From assembly GCA_907163375.1 (NCBI GenBank), contig CAJQUW010012648.1:124001-188000 (forward strand): 64,000 nt of DNA, in the 5' to 3' direction. The stretch comes from Prostheceraeus crozeri (lineage: Eukaryota > Platyhelminthes > Polycladida > Euryleptidae). The notes below the pieces were generated by a model. It was not told the DNA's origin, did not search any database, and saw only the letters and a program-made list of their open reading frames with translations. Below are positions 47,001-59,000 of the stretch, in pieces (the stretch's first letter is position 1; the number at the start of each line of letters is the position of its first letter). The translations under genes and the position numbers were made by a program.

Positions 47001-50000
47001 CTCTGTCACATCCTCTCTGTTGACGCTCCGCAGCAGTCAATGGAATGTTTGGAAAATTATTCTATCCTGCAAAAAAAGAGATTTCCGTCCGCTAACTAAT
47101 GAATCTAGATCAGGAGACTCAGAAGCACCTTTTTTCTTGGAGAAGTCTGGAGGATCGACACCGTTAAATCATTGGCTGATGAAGTCATCAATTGAGAGCT
47201 TTTGTTAATGTATAGATGAGTTTGAAGGGGAAATAGGGAACATTGCCGCTAAATTTATATTCAGGCATCAAGGAATCATTCAGAACGTATTTTGTCACCA
47301 ATGACGTTTTCAAAAAGTCATGTAAAGTCCCGTTTCATGTTCTCTTGAGCAGAGATACGCTTCTTGGTTGTCCATTTAACATAAACGTAGCTAATAGATA
47401 GCAGTCACTGCTACTAGAACTAATATTTCTTGAGTTTGATTTTGATTGCCATCAACACAATCATGTCGTGTAGGCCTTACACTCTTACTGGCTCCCTGTG
47501 AAATGCAATGACATGTACTACAGAAACACATGGAAATTATCCGCTACCGCACATGCTTACGTGTATAACTCTCTTAGTTTCCCCATCATACTCCTCATGT
47601 TTGCAAGGTGAACTCGAAGCCTCCTCTATTTTTCCAGCAATTCCATCGAGCAATTCCGTCACGTGACGGAATCATTTTTCCATTACTACTTTATACATAC
47701 CCGAGAAAAAACTTAGCCTAATCTAGTTTATTTCCTATCGAGTGAATGCAGAGAATCTAGATTTTCAAAGAAAAATATTTAAATCTAGTCTTGTGAGATG
47801 CATAATTAGTATTTTTTCGTGACGGAATCACTTTTTGGCAGACTATGAAATAGGCCTAGATGCATAATGCAGAAAATGCAAATTTACTGGATTTGAAGTA
47901 CCTCAATATTAAAGTTATTAGCCGTGAGGACTCAACAAAGCATTTATGTCGAAACTTATCAGTCTCAAGCCTGTCATAAAAGTGATCAAGTAATTACAAT
48001 AAAAATCATGCATTTTTTAAGATTTATTTGCATGATTTTAAATTAGTTACTGTGTCGAATAACTTATCAGCAAGTTGATTAGACAAATAGAATTTGAAAT
48101 TTCATAATATGTGTATGAGGAATATAATTGTGTTCATGCGAAAATTGGAACTTGAAATTTTGACATTTTTTAATTTCTCGCGTGGAAATGCCCTGAAGTT
48201 CATGGGGGTAAGATCAGGACTCCGTGCTGGCTAGTGGATGTTGCCATACCGTCCGATCTCGTGCTTGTCGAAATTCTGCTGCATCCACGCCCGTACGTTG
48301 AGTCCGATGTGCGGTGGAGCACCATCCTGCATGAACCATAGGTCGCAGGCAATGAATTCCTGTTGGTCCTGGATCGTCGGTAAGAATTGTGTCTCCAACA
48401 TCCGCACATAGCGGTCTGAGTTGACCGCTGCCGTCGCACTGTGTTCATCCTCGAAGAAGAAGGGACCAATGATTCCTTGAGACCAAATGGCAGTCTAGGC
48501 GGAGACACGGGGGCTGCGCAAAGGGACTTCGACATGGAAGTCGGGGAGTAGCGCGAGTTCCGTGTGTTCGAGTAGCCATTAAGCGAGACGTGCGCCTCGT
48601 CCGAGATGTTGTTCAATATCTCTGGGTCTTCCTCTAGCATATCTAGGATGTCTGTCGCGAAAAGCACGCGCGCCTCGTGATCGGCCTCGTTCACTGCGTG
48701 CCGACGTCACAGGGCGATAGGGACGAAAGCCACGCTCGCACAGAATTCGAATGATGATGCCTGGTGGCTGAGGTTTATCTCCATACCGGTACGGCGTATC
48801 GACTGTCGCGGCCTTCCGGAAAAGTAACTGACAACTTCTTCGGTGTTCTCATGGGAGCGTGAAGTTCGGGGGCGGCTGGGAATCGGTCGATCCGCCAGAT
48901 CCACCTCATGCACCAAATCGAATGCTTTCTTTATTGTCTTTACGTCCGGTGGCTTCTGGCTGAAGGATACATTGTACTCACGGGGCACACGAAGTTGGAC
49001 CAGCAGCTGACTTATCAGCTCGTCAAGCCACGAAGCCACCTTGAAGCGGTCGACGAATATCGGAAAGTCATGACTGAGTGGAATGAATTCGATGCCGATT
49101 TGCTGGAGGAATGAAGTCTGTCAACGGATGTGTCGATGAAGACTATTCAAGAATGTGAACATTCACATTGATGACTAAGCAAAATTGATTTTCCCACTCA
49201 TCCGAACAGTTCGCTTAATTGACAATTACCGTATTAGGTTGTTTGGAAAATCTTTAGCTTTCTCGTGAAAAATGCAAAAAAGCGATCGCCTGAATCTCAG
49301 TTGGGATTTTATGGAATGACAAACTTTCACACCAAAAATCGGAGTTAACGTGAACTCAGTTCAAGTAACAGCAATTCGTTCACAGGGAGATCTTTTGGAC
49401 CTCCCTGTAGTACCAATAGCAATACCCAATTGCTCAGAATATCGACCAAGAAAGGTGGAAAAAGCTACAATATTCACTCACTTTCATTGAAAGAAGATAG
49501 CGCACATCTTCCCTGAACAATTTGTTAATGAGGAGTGCAGGATCATAGTTTATCCGCTCCACCCATTGTCTGGTAGATTCTTTGGTCTCCTCTGAATCAC
49601 CTTGAGCTTCGACCGCTTTCCCATCTTCTCCTGACTCACGAAGTTGTGGATCATTTAAATCTGGAGCGACATCCTCGTCTGCATCAACTTCACCAAATAG
49701 TTGACTGTAAAATTAAATAACGATCATCGTTACTTCAAAAAGTAAAGATTCTGTAGCAGCCTTGAGAAAGGGTCAGAGCCCGAAAATTTAGCAGAAATAT
49801 GGATTCCGAATATTATTACTTCGGCTCAATTTGAAGGTTTTTCGGGAGAGAATTTTGATTTAGCTTATCAAATTGAAGCGAAAAATTGACTGACGATGGC
49901 TTGGAGGAAATGCGACAAGGTTCGGCAACAGATTAACACAAAAGCACTGGCCTTTCATTTTGCATCCATAGGTGCTTGCATGGATAGCTGTTCTCAAATT

Positions 50001-53000
50001 ATTTCGCAAAAGTGTTGCAAACTAACCGTGCCGTGGCACTTCATGAAAGATTTGGCAGCTTTTGAAAATTCAGCCTTATTTGATTTACTTTGCAACAAAT
50101 TTTATCTACCGTCACATGAGGCAAGCTATAATTAACCATTAGGGTGGTTCAAAAAATCGAAAGTTGCTCTAAAATACTTGGTTTGGACGCAAACTGACAT
50201 TTTATGCTCTTGTAATATACAATTGCATTGATCACATGATCCATCGAACGGCATGATTTTCGGAACTTAAATGCTATTTTGCGATGAAGCTAAGTATTTT
50301 AGACCAATATAATATATTACCAACATAGAAATGTGACCCTAATCTATCATTTTTACGACGTCAGAAAGGTCATCCGACGTCACGTGATGACGTCAGAGGC
50401 TATTTTTAGCTATTTTTGCACATTTGACCTTATTTTGACCTCTCCGGGCGACCCCTAAACCTTGACCAATCAAGCCAAAACTTTACATGCACAATTTTCT
50501 TACCAAAATGAATACTTTTGGCGACGTGCATCCTGACTTTTCCAACTTTCGATTTTTTTGAAAAACCCTATGAACTATGGGCAATTTTTTGTGTACTGTA
50601 AGATGTCAACATCACCTGCACGAAAAAAACAGCCCTTCTAAACATCAAAATACTCTCATCATAGGCTTACTATAAAAGGACTCAATCCAATTTGTTGCAT
50701 CATGTTGACGTAGAATTGCCGAAATATCGACCGAGATAAATTCTGCGATCACAAACAGGCCTATATCCAGTTAAGTGTGCAAATGGTTGCTACTATTCAA
50801 TAATCGAAACAACAGCCTAAAATCCCTAGACCTTGAAAATATGGTCATGAAATTATCGCTTAATTTGAATCAATGATGAAAACACAGTGGTTCGACATAA
50901 CCAAATGAGACTTTCAGGCATGAAATGATAAAAAATGAGCTATTCAGAATTTTTTCCCTATTTCAGCTGAGTAAGAAACTCTTTATTCAATGATTCTATT
51001 TTAAAAGTGAAGTGTTGAAACAGAAACCTGAAAGCTTGCTGGTTGGAGGGACCAATGCGGAAAACCTAATGCTAATAAAAGTACATTAACGTTCCATCCA
51101 TCTCGACCCGGCGCTCTTCGGCTGCGAAACCAGGAGACGTGTTGATTTTTTTATCGCTTCTCATTCCGAATGGTTTCCCATCGATTTCCAGAGACTCATC
51201 CTCACGATCAAACCCTTGGTCACTACTGCAGAGCCAAATTTGATCTACATGTACATTACATCATCTGATAAACTGTACAAATATTCCGGCACAACGTCGC
51301 TTCAGCTAAGAAATTAAGCCTCTGCCAGATGCATTCAGATTGTAGCGTTATTGTTTATGTGGCAAGCTCACGCAAAACATGGGAGACCACTCCGTCTCCG
51401 AGGAATGTCTTTACAGAAGTTGGGAACCGTGCAACACGTTGCGAAAGTGCTGATACTTCTGCATGCAAAGTCTCAAACTGATTACTTATGTGCACATGTT
51501 GCCGATCTAGGGCTCACACTTTACACTTACAACACTGCACACGATTCTGTTTGCGTTTGGCCTTCAACTGAGTGGTGATGCCTCGATCCCTAAGTGGTCG
51601 GTATAGAAATCCAAACCAGGGGTTGAATCCGGGTCATCGACACGGATTCAGCCCTGATCCAAACCATATAGACATGTTTCCCAACATATGTTTACTTTGC
51701 CGACAGAGCTACGAGCGATTTGCATAGAACATAGCTATCCTGCCTCTATGATGTCCACTAAAAAAGCAACGATTCAAATGAATACAATTGTCTGGAATTT
51801 CCAACAGAAACTTTGCAGTCTCTATTTGTTTGGAAGCATAAGCAAGCGAACCTTCAGTGGCATTGAATTCCCAGCTATCGAAATTTGATGATAATCTACT
51901 ACGTACTCTACCACAGACTTCTTGCTCACTGATGATGATAATCTACTACGTACTCTACCACAGACTTCATGCTCACTGAGATAATACCTCTCAACGATCT
52001 ACCACGAGCCCTCTACAGTTAATCATCAATCTCTCAAATTTCGACAAGAACGCCAAGTGACTCTGCTGACTAGAAGAAACAAGAGCAAACATCAAATCAA
52101 TAAAACCTCCTAAAATTCGCATTGCAGATCAGCTCACTTAATAGTTGTTCAAACATGAGGTTGGATTATGAATAAAAATTCATCTGCAAGGTTTCTTCTC
52201 ATTTGACTAAGCAAAAATTCCAAATTCTACATGAAAGTCACCGCAATACAAAGTAAGAAAGAGGGAAAGCTAGTTTTTAACGACGCATTCTGACTAACAA
52301 AAAGCATCACGCATTGTCCGAACTTCATTCTCAAGTCTATGATCAATACGAGTGGGATATATTCCAATGGCACTTGAGCTTAACTGCCAATACTGACTCG
52401 CGGCTGTTTGTGCGAATTTCAATTGCTTTTACAGACATCAAACACTTATTGAGCAAGGTTAGAATGAAATTAAAAAGGCGGTTTTTAGCTTGTTCTTCAA
52501 ACATCAAAATTTTGTTCATACTCAGTTAATTAATAATTCAAGTGACTTGGAATTCTTGACATGGCAAAACAAATTAGAGACGAAAATTTTCTTGCTAAAG
52601 ATGTGTCAGAGAAGTTTAAGATCTTAATCAGTTTCTGAAATAAATTTAGCTTTTGATTTTCTGTGATACCAAAAAAATCAATTTTGCATTGCAGGTTTGA
52701 AACTGTATGATACATGTAGCATCTACCAATCCCAAATCAATTCTAATGAGGTTGACAGGACCTGCAGTACATCTTTACTTTTCCGCTCATTTCAGTATTG
52801 ACCGTGAGTTATGAATGATGAAAATCTGTCGTGTGTTCTATTTCGCATTCTAATAATAAACTTGTAATGATATTCGAGTTTTCTGAAAAATGAGGAATTT
52901 AAAATTCGACATTGCGGTTTTAATTTAAGTTGTAAGCTAGGTAGGTGAAGGCTTATTCAAATTCAAGCCTCAAGTGAAATAGAAATGTTGCCAACATACT

Positions 53001-56000
53001 TTTGCATAGTCTATACCATGGGACATAACATCATGTTCTGTGCCATCTTCAAAAATCTCTTCAATATAGTTAAAGAAAAACCTTCACATAGTATGCCCTA
53101 TATTGGTAAATCGACTGTTCCTTATGCAAATACGCGGTAGGTTTAGTGGGGAAGAAGTTCGAGTGAGTTATGAGAACATATTTTTCGATAGAATATACAT
53201 GGATTCCGTCATAGAACTTTTACAGTCAGCATTTAGATATTGTATAGATAGATGCAGAAAAGTCAAAGGTCTATAGGCATCAACTAGCACGCATGCGAAC
53301 GTTTTCAATGGCTATGATCCACAAGAAAGACTTTGAAAATATATAGAAAGATACTTTGAAAGACATGGAAATACAAGAAAGACTTTCAAGATTAGCACAT
53401 AATGATAAAATGCAATTGTATACACACAGCCTACATTCTCATACTATGATCAAGTCCACTCAATTCAAGGAGAATACATTTTATTTTAGTTTAATTTATT
53501 AGCTGAGATCGATCAAATACAGAATTTATAAACATTTTCGAGAAACTTCTGGAAAATAAGAATAAATTACATGCCGTAGACAGAAATTCGAGATCTATGA
53601 TAATAAATCACTAAAAGCAATACGTCGTGGACATGTACTAAAGATGGCCGCTTCCAGTGTCAGAAATTATGAGCCGGTATCTTTTCTGTGCACTTTCTAA
53701 AGATTCGTGGTTATTATAATTTCCTTCTAATTCTGATAAAATGACTTTAAATATATCACTTTGCAGCAAGAATATACGACTACTGCAGGTTTCAGTAATT
53801 TGTTCCTTCTGAAGATCTCGGTGCCTGACCGAGCTGAAATTTCAGATATAATGTACATGTATTGTAGAACAACCAACATTTTCTCTATGACATTCAATTA
53901 ACCGTTGAGTTACGGTGGAAACCTCCAACACGAATTAAACAACTTCTAGTTTCATCGAAATTACACGATACTCATCCTCAAAGATCAGCTGAATACGGAA
54001 AAGTGTCAACTTGTGGCTCCACACGATGCAAAACTTGAAATACTCTTTCAACAGATGACTCAATAAAATCTGCAATATCAAGATAATCATACTGAATAAT
54101 AGCAAATACCACGACAGACACGCATCACAAAAAACGTCATCTATTCTATTCGCTTCGATGATCGTGACTTCACTTATATTGGTGAATCCGGTAGAACTTT
54201 AAGAGAACGGATGAGCTGAGAAAGTTGTTTCATATCATTGTATACAGCACAACCACAATGAATCTGAAATGAAAGTACCCATATCAAAAGAAATGAGTGG
54301 AAATGAAAACAAAGAACTTAGATTCATCAGCCAATTGATGACAGATTGACTACACGATATCAACATGCAGCATGCTTTGCAGCGGTTTCTCGTTATTGAG
54401 CCCAAATCTCCTATTGATAAGTGTACATAGACTAAGTCCATGAATCTGCCTATATCACTAACATAAATTCTATGCATGTTCTATGACTATGATGACAGAA
54501 CTTTTAAGATTGCCCTCACTCTGTCATGTGACACTAGGATTTCTTAGAAATAGAAGTTCCATTGATGATCCACTGTCTGCTTCTATTAATAGTAAAAGTA
54601 AACAATTCAACCATTGATAACACAATAGTTGTAAATTGATGGTTTTATATCGTTAAATTTCACATGTCGTAGCGTAGACATTCTACAAAGGAGAATTAAG
54701 CAACATAAATGATCAATTTGACATAATGCGGCAGCGCAACTACTAACGGATGTCAAATAAATGAATAGCTTCCTAATGAGATTTTGAGACTGCAATACTT
54801 GGAAATAAGTCGGGCAGCCAAAAATGCTGTAGCGAAACGCATCGTCTTGCAAGCTAGGTCAATGAACATAAATTTCTTCAATGTACATAAAATTATGTCA
54901 TAATTATGTATCATGAATTACGCAGATCTACTGAAAATAAAAAAAAGACCTCTTCAATATATCTCCAAAACTCGAAAGTCCATTGTCAGTGTTAATAAAT
55001 AAATTACCACTACAAAATACAATCTCTTTAAACGAACTACTATATATAAATGCTTCCCCAATCATTAAATTTCCATTAGCGCATCATTAGCTTTCCTATA
55101 GTAACTAACACTGCTTGGACGGGTCTTTTAAAAAAATTGTAGCGAAAATTTTTCGCCCCGTAAGCTAGTTGATGTTTAAATGTACATGATTTCCTGATGA
55201 GCATTGGGACCAGCACAGCTATTCAAAATGCAAGTTTGTAGGGCAGTCTGATATAATGGATTGTATACCTATCTGCAGAACCCTTTAAGTTTTGCTTTAA
55301 GTTATTTAATGACATACTTTACATAAGGGTAGCAAGTTCTTATGGAGACGCTAAGACACGATGCAAACCATTCATGAACATGGTAGGCCAACAGTGGAGT
55401 AGAATGTCCCCTTACCTCAGGGCTTCCTGCCAGCTAAGCCTATCAAATAAATATTTGACTTATGGGAAATAATCGTGTATTTTGAAAAATCCTGTGGAAA
55501 TGGATTTCTTACGGGAATTCCCTTATGAATACCGTGGGAATAGGATGGAAATTGAACGAATAAATTTCGTTCCACGGCAAGCCTGGTAAGAATTGACTGG
55601 CGGTCTGCACAACGGATTCCATGCAGCACATTCAAAAAATTCAAATATGTGTGGGAACCTCCGATCTACCGAGTAATTAAGAGCAACTAAGTGGAATAAT
55701 TGAATAATAGAAGATGTTCAAGATGTCGGAAAATCTTCACGTACTTAAACAGGAATTTGGCCCAAATTATGCAGTGGATAGGTTCAGTTGGAGTGTTTCG
55801 AATTGTGCAAGCAGGATAAGTTTTCCTTCGAGGTAGAGGCATGCACTCAAAACAAGCGCCGAGACCCTGGAACGGAAAATGTATGAACATTGTACTTATC
55901 GCGCACAAAAAATGTTCTAGAACTGAAAAAATCAAGGAGCTGAGGAACGTTCCAAGAAGACAAACTTAAATGGTTCTTAGTCTAGATACCTACGCTGGAT

Positions 56001-59000
56001 CCCAATCTGTGGTTCGATCGCACCTGCTACACGGCATCTTTACTCTTTTTAGATCTATTTAATATTTTAAAGAATATACATGCTATTTTAAGCGAATAGT
56101 AGTAGTATATTCTAGATAACATAAATAAGAATGTGTGATTTTGAATCTCGCTTAACATTCCGCATTTTGAAAACGATGTTGTGACTGATGAAACCAGTGT
56201 CTCAAGCACATAGGAAAAGGATCAGAGGTGACGAAATCTGTGTTATGTTGTTGATAGATACTTTAATATACTAATTGTTTACGCAAGCAGTTCATGGTTT
56301 ACGTCAACTGAATAACTGTATTATCAAATTTGTTTTCTTATACCTACCAAAAACACGATAGAGGTACAAGAATGAATAAGAAATCTGTGAGACTACTTTA
56401 CTGTGCATTATTCAGCGAAAATTGAAACCTTGATGTGCTTGATTCAGAACACAGGGTATCTTCATATATGCATTTCTCAAAGAGCTAATTTTAGATTCAC
56501 GCATTAAGTAAGCAGAAATCGAAAATACGTACTTTTAGAATGGGGATTACTTGCCCCAAGTAGCCAGCTGTACCGCTTTCAATCAAAGGTACGTTAGCCG
56601 AGAGGCACATTCGATTGACGTGAATTCTCGCAGCTGAAGAGACGAAAAAATGTTTGGAAATGTTTCATGGAATTTATTTTGAATTATGATTTACGGAATA
56701 CATAAGATGAAAAATTGAAATTAGATTATGGACATTCAATAGGACGAAAACAGAACAACTGTGTGAGAATACCAGACGTAACATGCATTCAACACATCCT
56801 GTTGAATATGTCTAAATCTAATCGATGTATTTTCAATTTAACATTTTCTTAAGTTGAGCAGTTTTCATAGATACAGATTTCCTTGTCCAGTACGGCTACA
56901 CAAGCATTCCTTTTCAATAGATGTCCAAAAACTTGTTGAAGGTACAAAACTAGAGCAGCAAGTCGTTCTACACTTTTGATGTTATCGTGTAACACACCGT
57001 CTAGAATGTTTTAACGCACATTTAGTAGCTGGGCATGCCTTATGTGCATACGATAACGTCGTGCGATTTTGTCATAATGGAAGGGATGCGTTCATTAAAC
57101 AGATGAAATGTCTTCTGTTGTATTGATATTATTCATAATAGTTTTGACGAAGTTCCTCTATACGGATGTCAAGTGTTTTGTGGCATGCATTCGACTGGAC
57201 AACAGATGGAAGGTGTACGGAATCAGTAAGTCTATGCCACTCTATAAGCAGAAACTTGCACAGTACATGTATATGTAAAGAGCATGAAGTACCCAAATAA
57301 TTCGATCATTCATGCTGGAATTTTCAATGCTGATGTGAGATTTGCAAGGTCAGGCTAGTCCAGAAGTTCACCCGGTTGCAAGAGAGATCAAGATGGGTGA
57401 CTGGGTGATAATGATGTATGATGGTCAACTGCACCGATGTGAAGTAACAAATATCAATATGGATATGAGGTGAATGACGTGGAGAAAGCTGGAAATATTT
57501 TAATTGGCAGCTACAACACAATAAAATGCATGAGCTTGTAATTTCTCTTAAGCAGCATGATGTAAGGTTGAATTTGAAATAGCCGATGCTGTTGATCTCA
57601 AAATTATATTCTCAATTTCCGTCTGTACACAGCCGCGTCAGGGGAAGAAGGGAGTTAAGTGCCTACAATTTTCAAATAACATAACAATCTATGTTAATCA
57701 TATTATGTAAAAGTAGACGTAGAAATATGTATGGTAGAGTAGAAACAGAAATGGATGAGGTAAATGATCATAGGAATGACACATTATAGGAACATCAATT
57801 ATATGAACAAGAATTGTTTGTATTGTTCTCTCTCCTCAGGAGTTAATTTTTGGTTAACTCCTTTTAATTTGACTTTTCTTTGACAATGAGATGAATTCGT
57901 AAGGATAGTCGTTCAGCTTGAGCCACAGAATTAGATTCATCTGCGCGCGCTTCGGTTTCCTAGAAAGGAAGGGTTATATGTAACCTTAATACCGAAATGG
58001 CACATTACAGAATTAGATAACTTGCTCCTTCTCGAATGGATAATTCGTGTATCGCTTGCTATTGGAAATGGCAAACAATAAGCTGTCAGCAGAGGAACCA
58101 GAGCCAGTCAGAGATGCGTGAGTGCTGTGATATCACTTCGCACACACATCGACGTCTGGCTTCGATTCAGTGTATGCACTATAGCGAGAAATGCCGAGGA
58201 GAGGATGTAAAATCATCAAATGAACTAATTTTCGTACGCCTGCTACTTTCTTTAATAATGATCGGAAGGACCAACATTATGGAGAAAACTTGTGGGCAAT
58301 GATCTGAATTCTTCGAATCTGAAGGAATTTTGGCAATCGAAGCACTTTGCTGGAACTCACATTAATCCGCAAGCGACTCACGACTTTTTTCCTATCTCTG
58401 CAAGGTATAAGGAATTCCTTTTTGCCCACTTGTTAAGTAGTTCCTCGATGTGCCGTCAATTTCGTATTAATCACACTTCTGGCAAACCGAAGCAGATAAA
58501 CAAAATATCTAATTCTGTGGTTTGAGAATGTTATCAAGATTATGAAGTTGATGTTGAGAAGAGCTTGAGCATCGTTCATTAATACGTTTTCTCTCGTTTC
58601 TTATTATGGCCAATTTGGTCGAAAATGAAATATTTTAGTTATTAACTGATGAAAAGATTCTTCTTGTCTGGTTTTATAGAAGTCAAATACTATAGAATTT
58701 TCCTTCGCGGAGACAGCAAAATCAAGCAAACTGAGATCTTCGTTCCTTGGAAGTTCAATCTAAAGCTCCATTCACACAGGCGACAGCGACACCTTGCGAC
58801 ATTGACGACACCGTTCAGACCAACTCGGCGACGCTCTGACGACATTTCGACGGCATTCACGCGACAAATTAACACAGAATCATTAGCGTTTTTCATAAAT
58901 ATCCTATTACTCATTATTGTGTTTTTTTATTATCACGATGAGCCTCCTTGCATGATCAGCTTTCAAACGAATACAAATATGGTTCGGTTATCAACTGTAT

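Larger units (their letters stand above)
45717..48193. mobile_element. Inner DNA transposon: 15-bp inverted ends, TGAA duplication, repeated GTGACGGAATCAC
   Basis: GGGCATTTCCACGCG at 45717 faces CGCGTGGAAATGCCC ending at 48193. TGAA is duplicated at 45713-45716 and 48194-48197. Taking out the element and one TGAA leaves [18 protein letters not shown] in the surrounding transposase, so the borders are exact. Inside are five same-strand copies of GTGACGGAATCAC and a decayed basic open frame. I cannot assign a superfamily. Confidence 0.85.
45187..49407 (-). mobile_element. Tc1/mariner-type transposon with long inverted ends, split by another transposon
   Basis: TA flanks the element (45185-45186 and 49408-49409). 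The inverted ends share GGTCC, AAAAGATCTCCCTG, AACGAATTGCTGTTAC, GTTTGTCATTCCAT and GAGATTCAGGCGATCGC over roughly 180-230 bp. Without the 2481-bp inner insertion and its duplication the element would be about 1.74 kb. Minus-strand transposase pieces lie at 48200-49039 and 45528-45712. Frame changes and stops show it is dead. Confidence 0.85.
50571..55744. other. Long UBA2 intron segment, mostly unassigned
   Basis: Apart from the hairpin at 51617, the 47-bp duplication at 51887 and the weak GIY-YIG trace at 54130 (listed separately), no gene or element could be supported here. Confidence 0.4.

Noticed and set aside
48200-48694. Host gene coding an Arg/Ser-rich protein (minus strand)
   Set aside because: The first part is transposase ([20 protein letters not shown]); the Ser/Arg-rich remainder is a shifted reading of transposase DNA whose true frame shows MQDGAPPH.
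58036-58525. Plus-strand open frames of 77-88 codons
   Set aside because: No domain, no repeat relation and opposite strand to UBA2; chance frames are likely.
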